This document shows, piece after piece, positions 45,831-54,977 of a stretch of 64,000 nucleotides of DNA. Both the position numbers and the translations under genes were made by a program. The stretch comes from Mesorhizobium sp. CU3. GTDB taxonomy: Bacteria; Pseudomonadota; Alphaproteobacteria; Rhizobiales; Rhizobiaceae. The stretch is taken from the NCBI RefSeq assembly GCF_006442965.1, contig NZ_VFWX01000015.1, positions 96,479 through 160,478 of the forward strand. Direction: 5' to 3'. Each line of letters opens with the position of its first letter. Within the stretch, counting starts at the first letter, position 1. Under the pieces are notes generated by a model that saw nothing but the letters and a program-made list of their open reading frames with translations, searched no databases and was not told the DNA's origin.

Positions 45831-46114
45831 CGTGCCTATTGGCAACCAGAGTTGCCGTTCGTTTGACAGGGCGGACCATTGCAAACGTTTGGGATCGGAG
45901 CGAAGCATTCGAGGTCGTCATTCCAGGGCGGAGCAGGAGCGAAGCTCCGTCGCGAAGACCCTGGAATCCATTCCGTGACCTTGACGGTGGAGCGCAGCGG
46001 AGCAGCTTCGAAGTAACGGCATGGATTCCAGGGTCTGCGCGCGTCGCTTCGCTCCTTGCTCCGCCCTGGAATGACGAAGGAAGGTTCGCCTTCGCTAAGT
46101 TCCCATCGTCAGAA
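45831..46114. other. Intergenic region mostly filled by an inverted-repeat element
   Basis: 284 bases between convergent genes. Most of it is the repeat at 45916-46076; the remainder shows no gene. Confidence 0.6.
45916..46076. repeat. 161-bp inverted-repeat element with nested palindromes
   Basis: The outer arms CGTCATTCCAGGGCGGAGCA (45916-45935) and TGCTCCGCCCTGGAATGACG (46057-46076) are reverse complements, followed inward by GGAGCGAAGC against GCTTCGCTCC. An inner pair GACCCTGGAATCCAT and ATGGATTCCAGGGTC repeats part of the outer arm. No open frame or transposase; the arms resemble a MITE-like or RIME-type element of Mesorhizobium. It can fold into one long hairpin and could end both convergent transcripts. 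Confidence 0.75.
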
Positions 46115-47038
46115 CTATCCGAGTCCGATCAAACGCCGAATCCGACCGATATCCGTGCCTATGAAAGACTGCATGCCGATCGCCACCTGTTCCGCCGCCA
46201 TAGTGTCGACGAAGTGGCGGAACTGATCGTCCGACAGCGGCTCGCCGTTCCAGTGGACGCGGCAGAATTCTTCCGAGCCGTGGAAATGGCCGGCGCCTTC
46301 GAGCACATCGTCGACATGGCGGCCATAGATCATGCATTCGGAAAATTGTCGCGCCGAGCCGACCACGCCGACCCAGTCGCAGCCATGCAGCTTCTCGATG
46401 CGCTCGCACATGGCGCTGACGGTCTCGCGGCGCCAGGCGATCAGCGTCGAGATGTAGTCGTGAGCGGATGTCTTGCCCGGATCGATGCCGAGCGCCGCAC
46501 CGGCATTGCGCGACCAGATGCGATGCTCGTCATGGCCGTCCCGGGACAAAACACCGTCCCGTCGGAACAGTCGCACCTTGCCGTCGCGCCAGAAGGCGCC
46601 GGTGTCGAACGGCTTCAGGAAAGCAACGTCGGAATCGCAGAAGATGAGCACATCTTCCTTCGCGTGGCCGGCAATGGCGATGCGGCGCAGCTGCTGCACA
46701 TGCCAGCCGCGCAGCGGCTGCGTTTTGAAACTCAGCCATATGCGGCGGCGGAAGCCGCTCAGCGGATCGTCGAAGACGCGCAGCCAGCGCGGCAGAAGAT
46801 CGCGTTCGTCGACAACGCTGCGGCGGCTCCCTTCCAATTGCCTGAACAGCGCGACGTCGCGGTGCTCGGTGAGAATGTAGTGATGCGCCGCGCCGCTGAC
46901 GTGGCGATCGATGGTTTCGCACAGCAGGCGGCAGCGTTCGAAATCCGGCGCATAGCTTGCCGTCACGATCGCCGCCGACGGCATGACCGGCAGCGGCTCG
47001 ACCGCGGCGGCAACGTCCGGCACGAAACGGCTGTTCAC
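46115..47038 (-). CDS. Glycosyltransferase-like protein (DUF6492-type)
   Basis: 307 residues from GTG 47038, which shares GTGA with the stop of the WecG-like gene and has GGAGG eight bases before it. A GT-A-type fold is suggested by AIVTASYAPDFERCRLL at the start and the DXD-like ILIFCDSDVAFLKPFD. Later segments are DYISTLIAWRRETV and FSECMIYGRHV. The family is poorly characterised; its place in a polysaccharide cluster argues for a sugar transferase. Last gene of a three-gene set. Confidence 0.75.
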   Translation of the reverse strand: MNSRFVPDVAAAVEPLPVMPSAAIVTASYAPDFERCRLLCETIDRHVSGAAHHYILTEHRDVALFRQLEGSRRSVVDERDLLPRWLRVFDDPLSGFRRRIWLSFKTQPLRGWHVQQLRRIAIAGHAKEDVLIFCDSDVAFLKPFDTGAFWRDGKVRLFRRDGVLSRDGHDEHRIWSRNAGAALGIDPGKTSAHDYISTLIAWRRETVSAMCERIEKLHGCDWVGVVGSARQFSECMIYGRHVDDVLEGAGHFHGSEEFCRVHWNGEPLSDDQFRHFVDTMAAEQVAIGMQSFIGTDIGRIRRLIGLG

Positions 47039-47832
47039 CGGCGCGCCTCCAGCGGCAGCGGCTTGTTCGACGACAGCTTCTGCTTGAGCACGCGCCACAG
47101 GAACACCGGATTGCCGACGATGTAGCGGCGCCACAGGCGGCCCGGCTCGATCCAGAGACGAAATGCCCATTCGAGCCGCAGCTGGCGCAGCCACAAGGGC
47201 GCGCGCGGCACCGACCCGCTCATGAAATCGAGCAGCGCGCCGACGGCGATCGGCAGCGTGCAATAGCGGCCGTCGATGTGGCGCTCGATCCACAATTCCT
47301 GGCGCGGCACGCCCATGGCGACGAGCAGTATATCCGGCCGCAACACGGCGATGCGCTCGAGCACCGCCGGCTCCTCGGTGGCCGAGAAGAAGCCGTCATG
47401 GATGACGACGAAATTGTGCTGCACGGCAAGCGACGACAGCTTCGCGCAGGCGGCTTCGGCATTGGCGCGCGTCGTGCCGAGCAGAGCCACGGTCAGCGGA
47501 TGGGACGCTGCCTGCAGGAAAGCCGGGATGAAGTCGGTGCCGTTCAGATTGCTGGGAAAAGGCGCGCCGTAGAGCAGCTTCGCCGCCATGTCGACGCCGA
47601 CGCCGTCCGGCAGGATGAGAAAGTCCTCCAGCGCCTCGGCAAAGATCGGATCGGTGCAGGCCAGATTGGCATTGTGGGCGTTGAGGAAGCTCACCTTGGT
47701 GAAGCGCCGCTCATCAATCAGCCTTGTCAACAAGGTGATGGCCTCGTCCCAGCCGATGGCAATCACTGAAATGCCAAGAATGGTCTTCAGCGTGTCGAAG
47801 CCGAAGGCGGCACGGGCGGTGTGCATGTTCAT
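47035..47832 (-). CDS. WecG/TagA/CpsF family glycosyltransferase
   Basis: A 265-residue GT26 transferase. ATG 47832 overlaps the stop of the upstream gene (ATGA). Signatures are VSFLNAHNANLA, DGVGVDMAAKLLYG, RVNGTD-like SNLNGTDFIPAF, VALLGTTRANAEAA, LLVAMGVPRQELW and GALLDFMSGSVPRAP LW. These enzymes add ManNAc(A)-type sugars to lipid-linked intermediates. Its product would be extended by the partner transferases and moved by the flippase. Confidence 0.92.
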   Translation of the reverse strand: MNMHTARAAFGFDTLKTILGISVIAIGWDEAITLLTRLIDERRFTKVSFLNAHNANLACTDPIFAEALEDFLILPDGVGVDMAAKLLYGAPFPSNLNGTDFIPAFLQAASHPLTVALLGTTRANAEAACAKLSSLAVQHNFVVIHDGFFSATEEPAVLERIAVLRPDILLVAMGVPRQELWIERHIDGRYCTLPIAVGALLDFMSGSVPRAPLWLRQLRLEWAFRLWIEPGRLWRRYIVGNPVFLWRVLKQKLSSNKPLPLEARR

Positions 47833-48998
47833 GCCGCGACCTCCTGCCTGACAGCGCCGAGCTTTTCGAGCCCCAGCCCGATGGCGGCATCGAGCGCCTT
47901 GAGCTGACGGCGATGGAAGGCGCTGCCGTCGACGTCGCGGACGCTGGCCGCGGCCGCCTGCAGCGCCGCGGCGAAAGCAACCGGATCGTCGGTGACGACG
48001 CAGTTGTCCGGGCGGTAGCCGATGCCGCGCAGCGAGCGGCTTGTGGCGACCGACGGCAGGCCGAGTTCGAAAGTCTCGATTGTCTTCAACTGCACGCCGC
48101 TGCCGGCTGTGCTGATCAGCGGAATTACCGCGGCGCCGCGCACGAAGGCCTGGGCGTCCGGAACCCGGCCGACGAAGGCGACGCCAGGATGCGGGGATGC
48201 GACGCCCGAAGGCATGTTGCCGGCGATCCTGATGCGGAAATCCGGCTTCAGATGCGGCACGACCTTGCTCAGGAACCAGTCGAGCCCGATGCGGTTCGGC
48301 TGCCAGGTCCAGGTGCCGATCAGCGCCGCGTCGCATTCGATGTGGCGCTGCGCCTTCTTCGGCGCCTGCGCGCGGGTGACCAGCGGCAGCACGGCCGAGC
48401 GGTTGTCGGCGGCGACGCCGAGTGCTGAGCGATCCTCGTCGGCCAGCGTGAAGACGAAGCGCGCCGCGCCGCAGAGGCGCTCTTCCATGACCCTGAGCAA
48501 TCTTGCCTCGCGGCGGAACATCCAGCGCTGAAGCGCATCGGTTGCCGCGGCGGCATTTTCCTCGGCCGAGCGATGCTCGACATTGTGGGCGACGAAGACG
48601 AATGGACGGTCGGAGAGAATTTTCTCAAAGGCGCCGGCGAACTGCACGGAATTCAGCACATAGCCGTCGAACGGGCCGGCGCGATCGATCGCGGCCCGCA
48701 CATCCGCATCCGGGACGACACGCAGCTTGACCGAGGAGAAGGTGAGGCCGGAGGCCACCGCCTTGCCCAGCCAGACAAGCTTTTGCAATCCCGAGGCGCT
48801 GTCGGTGCGCACCTCGACGGCGTCGAGGACGACGGTGTTTTGCGGATCGGACGGCGTCTTTCCCGGCCAGATGAAGCCCATCACCGTGACGCGCACGCCG
48901 GCGCGCCGCAGCGCGTCGATGATCGCGGCGTTGGCAATCTCGTAGCCCGAGGCGAGAGCGCCATCGGGCACGATCGATGTGGCGAACAGCAAATGCAT
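47829..48998 (-). CDS. Glycosyltransferase, GT4-like
   Basis: 389 residues from MHLLFATSIVPDG (ATG 48998); a longer frame starts at 49064 but without family sequence. It has the two Rossmann halves of GT-B enzymes: an N-terminal YEIANAAIIDALRRAGVRV and a C-terminal HPGVAFVGRVPDAQAFV and GVQLKTIETFELGLPSVAT, close to the GT4 end motif. First gene of the three-gene set transcribed leftward; all three are joined by ATGA/GTGA overlaps. Confidence 0.88.
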   Translation of the reverse strand: MHLLFATSIVPDGALASGYEIANAAIIDALRRAGVRVTVMGFIWPGKTPSDPQNTVVLDAVEVRTDSASGLQKLVWLGKAVASGLTFSSVKLRVVPDADVRAAIDRAGPFDGYVLNSVQFAGAFEKILSDRPFVFVAHNVEHRSAEENAAAATDALQRWMFRREARLLRVMEERLCGAARFVFTLADEDRSALGVAADNRSAVLPLVTRAQAPKKAQRHIECDAALIGTWTWQPNRIGLDWFLSKVVPHLKPDFRIRIAGNMPSGVASPHPGVAFVGRVPDAQAFVRGAAVIPLISTAGSGVQLKTIETFELGLPSVATSRSLRGIGYRPDNCVVTDDPVAFAAALQAAAASVRDVDGSAFHRRQLKALDAAIGLGLEKLGAVRQEVAA

Positions 48999-49107
48999 CT
49001 CACCTATCCGTTGGTGTAGCCGGTAGCAAAGCGCGGTGAAGCCTTGATTAAATGGCTCTGTCAAAGGCCGAAAACCCAGGCTTTTCGCCTGCCGCGCGTG
49101 AAGGTGA

Positions 49108-49122
49108 TTAACGAAACGTTAT
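49108..49122. promoter_or_regulatory. CtrA-box-like sequence between GT genes
   Basis: TTAA (49108-49111), seven bases, TTAT (49119-49122): one mismatch from TTAA-N7-TTAA, in the gap between divergent glycosyltransferase genes. Weak on its own. Confidence 0.3.
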
Positions 49123-49129
49123 CATCGCG

Positions 49130-50167
49130 ATGCTATCGAGGCTTGAAACCCACGCTGCTCAAAAACGGATGATCCCTTTGCCGTCCGACGCTTCCGTATC
49201 GATCGCCGGGCGGTCTCCAGAGCTCGCCGCCGAGACCGTCGAGGCGGTGGTGACACTGCCGACCTTCAAGCGGCCACAGCAGGTGCTGGAAACGCTGGCC
49301 TCGCTGAAAGCCCAGCGAACCGGCAGGCGTTTTGCCGTCATCGTCATGGAAAACGAGGCCGAGCTGCGCGAAGGCGCCAAAGCCGTGCTGCCGCTGTTCG
49401 AAAGCGGCGAGATGCAGGGGCTCGTCATCATCGCGCATGAGCGCGGCAATTGCAGCGCCTACAATGCCGGCTGGCAGACGGCTCTGCTGCACTTTCCCAA
49501 TTTCAGGCATCTCCTGGTCATCGACGACGACGAGCTTGCCGAGGCGGATTGGCTGGAGCGCATGTGCAAGGCGGCCGAAACGCTCGGCGCCGACGTCGTC
49601 GGCGGCCCGCAAGTCCCGATCTTTGCCGACCCGGCGCATGCCCGGTGGGCCGAGCACCCGGTGTTCGCGCCGCCCTACCGCGAAACGAGACTTGTGCCGG
49701 CGCTCTATTCGTCCGGCAACCTTCTGGTCGGGCGCAATGTGCTGAAGGCGATGGGACCGCCGTTTCTCGATCTCAAGTTCAACTTCATGGGCGGTGGCGA
49801 TGCCGATTTCCTTAGCCGCTCAGCGCAAAAGGGCTTCGTGCTCGGCTGGTGCGCCGAGGCCAAGGTCAACGAAACGGTGCCGGCACGCCGTGTCGAGGCC
49901 GACTGGATCCGGGCGCGGAGCCTGCGCAACGGCGTGATCTCCACGCTGGTCGAAAAGAAGAAGCGCGCCGGCACGCCCTTTGCCGGCCTCAAAGTCTTCC
50001 TGAAGAGCATGGCGCTGCTCGCCGCCTCGCCGCTGCGCGGCGCGATCCGGCTGGCGCGCACCGGCTCGCCGGCCACCGGGCTCTATCCCGTCTATGTCGC
50101 GCTCGGCCGGGTGCTTGCCGAATTCGGATATGCCAATGAGCAGTATCGCCAGCCCGAGAAGAACTGA
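49130..50167 (+). CDS. Glycosyltransferase family 2
   Basis: A 345-residue GT2 enzyme. The nucleotide-sugar site includes VVTLPTFKRPQQVLETLASL, the metal-binding acidic cluster is HLLVIDDDELAEADWLERM and the acceptor-side motif is FNFMGGGDADFLSRSAQ. Start uncertain: ATG 49130 or an internal one (MIPLPSDAS). Its end overlaps the O-antigen-ligase-like gene by about 30 bases, so the two are coupled. Confidence 0.9.
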   Translation: MLSRLETHAAQKRMIPLPSDASVSIAGRSPELAAETVEAVVTLPTFKRPQQVLETLASLKAQRTGRRFAVIVMENEAELREGAKAVLPLFESGEMQGLVIIAHERGNCSAYNAGWQTALLHFPNFRHLLVIDDDELAEADWLERMCKAAETLGADVVGGPQVPIFADPAHARWAEHPVFAPPYRETRLVPALYSSGNLLVGRNVLKAMGPPFLDLKFNFMGGGDADFLSRSAQKGFVLGWCAEAKVNETVPARRVEADWIRARSLRNGVISTLVEKKKRAGTPFAGLKVFLKSMALLAASPLRGAIRLARTGSPATGLYPVYVALGRVLAEFGYANEQYRQPEKN

Positions 50168-51455
50168 GCGCGCGCCGCTTAGTGACGCTTTCACCAGGCA
50201 AGGTGTGGCGACGGCGATCGCCGCGCTTCTGTTCACCGTCATCCTCGTCTCATTCCGGCCCTTCCAGCCGGCCGGCGCCGAGCTGACGGGGGATGGCGGC
50301 GACATCGTAAACCAGCTGGGTTTCGGCTCGCTGGGCGCTGTCTCGATCTTCTCGCTATTTGCCTTCGCCGATCCGCGCGTGGTGCGCTCGCTGGTCAGCC
50401 CCTCCTGGGCGCTGATGCTGGGCTTATTCTTCCTGTCGGTGGTGATGGCGACCGACCCGCCCGCCGCTATGCGCGCCGCCTCCTTCACCATGATCGGCAT
50501 AATAACCATGGCGACGATCCTGGTGCTGCCGCGCGACGCGGACTCTTTCGCCAAGGTGATCATCTTTACTGCCGTCGTCGTGATGGGCCTTTCCTATATC
50601 GGCCTCATCGTCTTCCCGCATGAGGCGCTGCACACGGCCGACTCGCAGGAGCCGGAGCATGCCGGCCTGTGGCGCGGCGTCTTCACCCATAAGAACATCG
50701 CCGGCCCGGTGATGGCCTGCTTCAGCTTTGCCGGGCTCTATCTCTTCCGGCGGGGACAGCGCTGGTGGGGCGCCGGCATTTTCTGTGCGGCGATGATCTT
50801 CATGCTGCACACCGGCTCGAAGACGACGGCGGGGCTCGTTCCGTTCTCGATCATGATCGTCGTGCTGCCGAGCCTCATCGGCATGCGGCTCGGCACGCCG
50901 ATCCTGTTTGCGCTGGCAATCACAGCAACCGCCGTCGGCACGCTCGGCATCGTCTTCATCCCGCCGGTGAAAGCCCTGGCGGCAATCTATTTCCCCGACC
51001 TCACCTACACCGGACGCACGACACTTTGGGAGTTCGCCGGCGACATGCTGGCAAAAAAGCCGTGGACCGGCTACGGCTATGAAAGTTTCTGGGGGACGCC
51101 GCTGCTGCTCAACCAGGACCAGCCCTTCGACCGCCCCTGGGACATCCGCACCATTGTGCACGGCCATGACGGCTATCTCGACATCGCCGTTTTGATGGGC
51201 ATTCCCGCGCTCTGCGTGGCCGTCTACACCTTCCTGATCGCGCCGCTGCGCGACTACATGCGCATCCCGGCGCGCAGGGAAAACATTTTCCTCGGCGACT
51301 TCTTCATGATGGTGGTGCTGTTCACGGCGCTCAACGCTTTCCTCGAAAGCTTCTTCTTCCATCGCGGCGATCCGGTCTGGCTGTTCTTCGTGCTCGGCGT
51401 ATTTGGGCTGAGGCAAGTCTCGCTACGGCCGATCCCGGTCCGCCGCCCCGGCTGA
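50136..51455 (+). CDS. O-antigen ligase / Wzy-like polymerase
   Basis: About 439 residues (ATG 50136, inside the end of the GT2 gene). Around ten to twelve membrane segments and a large periplasmic loop (about 300-360) containing FPDLTYTGRTTLWEFAGDML and RTIVHGHDGYLDIAVLMG, the O-antigen ligase/polymerase signature (WaaL_Wzy fold). With the GT genes, flippase and co-polymerase it completes a Wzx/Wzy-type polysaccharide route; the priming transferase is not in the window. Confidence 0.87.
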   Translation: MSSIASPRRTERAPLSDAFTRQGVATAIAALLFTVILVSFRPFQPAGAELTGDGGDIVNQLGFGSLGAVSIFSLFAFADPRVVRSLVSPSWALMLGLFFLSVVMATDPPAAMRAASFTMIGIITMATILVLPRDADSFAKVIIFTAVVVMGLSYIGLIVFPHEALHTADSQEPEHAGLWRGVFTHKNIAGPVMACFSFAGLYLFRRGQRWWGAGIFCAAMIFMLHTGSKTTAGLVPFSIMIVVLPSLIGMRLGTPILFALAITATAVGTLGIVFIPPVKALAAIYFPDLTYTGRTTLWEFAGDMLAKKPWTGYGYESFWGTPLLLNQDQPFDRPWDIRTIVHGHDGYLDIAVLMGIPALCVAVYTFLIAPLRDYMRIPARRENIFLGDFFMMVVLFTALNAFLESFFFHRGDPVWLFFVLGVFGLRQVSLRPIPVRRPG

Positions 51456-51537
51456 TCGCTGGACGATCGATCTCTGAGAAACTGGACTTTTCCAGCGCCA
51501 CGCAAACGTCTAAGGAAGCCTTCTTTCGGAGGCTTTG

Positions 51538-52353
51538 ATGACGATCAGGCTTATTCTCGCCGGCTGCGGTAATATGGGTTACGCCATGCTCGCAGGCTGG
51601 CTGAAATCCGCCAAGCTGGAGCCGTCGGCGGTGTTCGTGGTCGAGCCCAGCGCCGAACTGCGCAGCCGCGCCGAGCATCTCGGCTGCCGCGCCGCCGCGG
51701 ACGCTGCTGGCATTCCGGCCGATGCTGAGCCGGATCTCGTCGTCATCGCCGTGAAGCCGCAGGTGATCCGCGAGGTGACGGCGCATTACAAACGCTTCGG
51801 CGACGGCCGGACCACTTTCGTCAGCGTCGCCGCCGGCACGCCGGTCGCGACGTTCGAAGCTATCCTGGGCGAGCATGCGCCGGTGATCCGCTGCATGCCG
51901 AATACGCCGGCCGCGATCGGCAAGGGCATGATGGTGGTGTTTTCCAACCCGCTTGTCTCCGACGACGTCCGCCGCTTCGTCCTCGAGCTTTTGTCGGCCA
52001 GCGGCGTGGTGACGACGATCGACGACGAAAGCCTGATGGATGCGGTGACGGCGGTCTCCGGCTCCGGCCCGGCCTATGTCTTCCACTTCATCGAGGCGCT
52101 GACGGTCGCTGCCGAGAAGGCCGGGCTGCCGGCGGACACCGCCAAGCTTTTGGCCATGCAGACGGTGTTCGGCGCCGCCTCGCTCGCCGCCGAAAGCGAC
52201 GACGAGCCGGGCGAACTGCGCCGGCAGGTGACCAGCCCGAACGGCACCACAGCCGCGGCGCTCGCCGTGCTGATGGGCGAGGACCGGCTGACCAAGCTGG
52301 TCACCGAAGCGGTCGAGGCCGCACGGCTCAGGTCGATAGAGCTGGGGAAGTAA
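51538..52353 (+). CDS. proC: Pyrroline-5-carboxylate reductase
   Basis: A 271-residue ProC, last step of proline synthesis. GGAGG lies six bases before ATG 51538 (a TTG just upstream is possible). Rossmann motif ILAGCGNMGYAML, IAVKPQ, RCMPNTPAAIGKGM, and the signature ending VTSPNGTTAAALAVL are clear. The 3' end overlaps by 26 bases the convergent SAF-domain gene. Confidence 0.95.
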   Translation: MTIRLILAGCGNMGYAMLAGWLKSAKLEPSAVFVVEPSAELRSRAEHLGCRAAADAAGIPADAEPDLVVIAVKPQVIREVTAHYKRFGDGRTTFVSVAAGTPVATFEAILGEHAPVIRCMPNTPAAIGKGMMVVFSNPLVSDDVRRFVLELLSASGVVTTIDDESLMDAVTAVSGSGPAYVFHFIEALTVAAEKAGLPADTAKLLAMQTVFGAASLAAESDDEPGELRRQVTSPNGTTAAALAVLMGEDRLTKLVTEAVEAARLRSIELGK

Positions 52354-53668
52354 GCTTCGCTCCGTACAGCATCTCGTCCTGCAGCTTGCGCAGGGCGTAG
52401 AGCCGCGTCGTCTGGTCCGGCGCGGCATTGTCCGCAGTCAGCAGTTCGCCCTTCCCGACCGGTTTCAGCACCTTGCCCCCTTCGAGCAGCCCGACCGGCA
52501 CGGCCCGGTTGGCGCGGGCTTCCGCTACCGTCATGGTCCAGGAGCGGTAGCAGGTCTCGCCGATGGCGTCGAAGGTCTCACCGGCGGCAAGATCGCGCTT
52601 CGCCACCGCGCATACTTCCGCCACCGGCTTCGGCAGCGGCACCATATCCGGCTTGCCGTGCAGCATGATGCGGGCGGCGGTCAGCGGCACTTCCAGCGAG
52701 GTCAGGTGAAAAGGCCGGAACAGGCCGTAATAAGGACCCTTGCCGACATGCAGATCGTCCATGCGCTCGACGACGCGCGGATGCATCGCCTCGACGATGA
52801 CGAAGACGCCCGGCGCCACGCCCTTGCCGATCGTGTAATCGACGACGCCCTTCTTCGACAAAAGCCCACCATCCTCCTTCGGAATCAGCACCTTGGCGAG
52901 CTGGTCGCGATCGGCCTTGGGGCCGTGCATGCCGGGAACATCCGGCACCAGGCCGGTAGCGTTGGCGATGGCGCACATCTCGACCATGGTCTTGGACCCA
53001 TCGACGAACTCGACCAGCATGCGCGGGTTCATGTTGCGGCGGACGGCTTCTTCCCGGTAGTCGTCGGGCACGGCATCGTGGTTGAGCGGGTTGTTCTTGC
53101 CCTTGCCGGCCGCGACGACGCTCAAGCCCAGCGCCGAGGCGAACTCGATGAGTTCCATGCAGCTCGACGGCTCGTCGCCGGCGCCGACCGAATAGACCAC
53201 GCCCAGACGGTCGGCCTGCTGCTTCAGGTAACAGCCGATGGTGACGTCGGCCTCGACATTCATCATCACCAGATGCTTGCCGTGCTCCATCGCCATCAGG
53301 TCGAAATCGGCGGCGACGCCTGGCTTTCCCGTGGCGTCGATGACCACGTCGATCAGCGGGTTGGTGACCAGCATCTCGTTCGAGGTAATGGCGATTTTGC
53401 CGCTCTCGATAGCCTGCGTGACCTTCGATGCCGTCTCGGCTTCGGCGGCCATCGCCTCGTCGCCATAGGCGATGCGGATCGCCTCGCGGGCGGTGTGCGG
53501 GCGCCGAGTCGAAATGGCGGCGATCGAAATGCCCGGCATCAGCATGCCCTGCGTCACCAGATCGGTGCCCATCTCGCCGGAGCCGATGACGCCGATGCGC
53601 ACCGGCCTGCCTTCGGCGGCGCGGCGGGCGAGATCGCGGGCAAGTCCGGTCAGGGCAACATTGGTCAT
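52328..53668 (-). CDS. NAD(P)-dependent oxidoreductase with C-terminal SAF domain
   Basis: A 446-residue protein: an N-terminal homoserine-dehydrogenase-like Rossmann fold (RIGVIGSGEMGTDLVTQGM at about 23-41; VVIDATGKPGVAADFDLM), a middle substrate region, and a C-terminal SAF-like domain (about 345-410; KRDLAAGETFDAIGETC). The SAF part often leads to misannotation as FlgA. The family occurs in sugar and sugar-acid catabolic loci of Rhizobiales; the substrate here is unknown. An SDR gene is divergent from it, which could be a partner. Confidence 0.8.
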   Translation of the reverse strand: MTNVALTGLARDLARRAAEGRPVRIGVIGSGEMGTDLVTQGMLMPGISIAAISTRRPHTAREAIRIAYGDEAMAAEAETASKVTQAIESGKIAITSNEMLVTNPLIDVVIDATGKPGVAADFDLMAMEHGKHLVMMNVEADVTIGCYLKQQADRLGVVYSVGAGDEPSSCMELIEFASALGLSVVAAGKGKNNPLNHDAVPDDYREEAVRRNMNPRMLVEFVDGSKTMVEMCAIANATGLVPDVPGMHGPKADRDQLAKVLIPKEDGGLLSKKGVVDYTIGKGVAPGVFVIVEAMHPRVVERMDDLHVGKGPYYGLFRPFHLTSLEVPLTAARIMLHGKPDMVPLPKPVAEVCAVAKRDLAAGETFDAIGETCYRSWTMTVAEARANRAVPVGLLEGGKVLKPVGKGELLTADNAAPDQTTRLYALRKLQDEMLYGAKLTSPALST

Positions 53669-53863
53669 GGGCCGTCCATGCTTTTCGATTTTGGGCCGCA
53701 GTTACAGGCAACGGCTGCGTTTTGCCAATCAAAGCATCCGCCCGTGGCAATTTCTCGCGCGCAATTTGCAAAAGGCCAGCAAATCCCTTGCAGCAACCTT
53801 CCGTCTGGCTTTCGCAACGTAAGCCGCTACTGTTTGGCGACGTAAGGCCTGGGAGGACCGAAA

Positions 53864-54634
53864 ATGACGGAATTCACGCCGAAATTCGACCTGAACGGCA
53901 AGGTGGTGCTGGTAACCGGCGCCACGCGAGGCATCGGCCGCGCCTCAGCACTCGCCTGTGCCGGCTCCGGCGCCGACATGGTGGTGGGCGTGCGCAGCGT
54001 CGCCGACGGCAAGGCGCTCGTCGCCGAGATCGAAAGCATGGGGCGCCGGGCGCTGGCCGTGCATATGGACCTTACCGACCTCGCCACGGTGCGCAGCGCC
54101 GTGGCCGAGGCGCACGCCGCTTTCGGCCGCATCGACGTGCTGGTCAACAATGTCGGGCTCGGGCCCGAAAACCTGGCCGAGAACGTCACCGAGGCGGATT
54201 TCGACCTCACCGTCGACGTCAATCTCAAAGGCACGTTCTTCACCACGCAAGCGGTCGGGCGGCTGATGATCGCGCAGAAATCCGGGCGCATCATCAACAT
54301 CAGTTCGCAGGCCGGCACGGTGACGCTGAAGGGCGAAGCGATCTATTGCATGTCGAAGGCTGCGATAAACCATCTGACGCGCTGCCTTGCCGGCGAATGG
54401 GCTGGGCACGGCATTGCCGTGAACAGCGTTGCGCCGACCTTCATCTGGACCGACGGCACGCGGCCGTCGCTCGCCGACAAGGATTTTCACGCCCATGTGC
54501 TGGGGCATATCCCGCTCGGCCGTATCGGCGATCCGATCGACGTTGCCGGGACCGTGGTGTTCCTCGCCTCACCCGCGGCGTCGCTGATCACGGGCGCGAA
54601 CATATTGGTGGACGGCGGATGGTCGGTGGCCTAG
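53864..54634 (+). CDS. SDR family oxidoreductase
   Basis: A 256-residue classical SDR, with GGGAGGA before ATG 53864. Cofactor motif TGATRGIGRASALAC, NNVG in place of NNAG (VLVNNVGLG), active site Ser in NISSQAGT with YCMSK, and the family end ITGANILVDGGWSVA. Possibly FabG-like or a sugar/polyol dehydrogenase. Divergent from the SAF-domain oxidoreductase with 195 bases between. Confidence 0.9.
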   Translation: MTEFTPKFDLNGKVVLVTGATRGIGRASALACAGSGADMVVGVRSVADGKALVAEIESMGRRALAVHMDLTDLATVRSAVAEAHAAFGRIDVLVNNVGLGPENLAENVTEADFDLTVDVNLKGTFFTTQAVGRLMIAQKSGRIINISSQAGTVTLKGEAIYCMSKAAINHLTRCLAGEWAGHGIAVNSVAPTFIWTDGTRPSLADKDFHAHVLGHIPLGRIGDPIDVAGTVVFLASPAASLITGANILVDGGWSVA

Positions 54635-54977
54635 GCCACTTTCAGCCGCTTGAAGCCCACCTGTAATTGGAGCGTGTCACGCTATTTCAAAGTACCAGGG
54701 CGTGGCAGCCGTAGGAATCGTAGTTTGCTGAAGATCATTAACCATAGCCGCCCTTTTTGACTGACAGTCCTTGGCCTGCGACACCCCGGTTTCTGTGCCA
54801 TTTTTGCTACAGCAATTACCCCTAATGAGTGGAATCGCACTTTTAAGGGGTGCCTAATCCATTATGCACTCACATCTCAAAAAAATCTGATAGATACTGG
54901 CCGCAAGCTCCGGTGGCAGGCTTGGGCAAATAAGCGCCAATAAAAAAATAAGGCGCGGGGATAGTCACGGGGTAGAA
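54635..54977. promoter_or_regulatory. AT-rich region before the type I secretion genes
   Basis: 343 bases without a gene. It has TTAACCAT at 54738-54745 (a CtrA half-site), and an inverted pair ACCCCT / AGGGGT near 54820-54860 around AT-rich DNA. It must hold the promoter of the tolC-like gene; the exact elements could not be fixed. Confidence 0.45.

Noticed and set aside
44969..47125. 718-codon plus-strand frame across the flippase end, the repeat and two leftward GT genes
   Set aside because: It runs through a repeat and opposite well-supported genes, with low-complexity composition.
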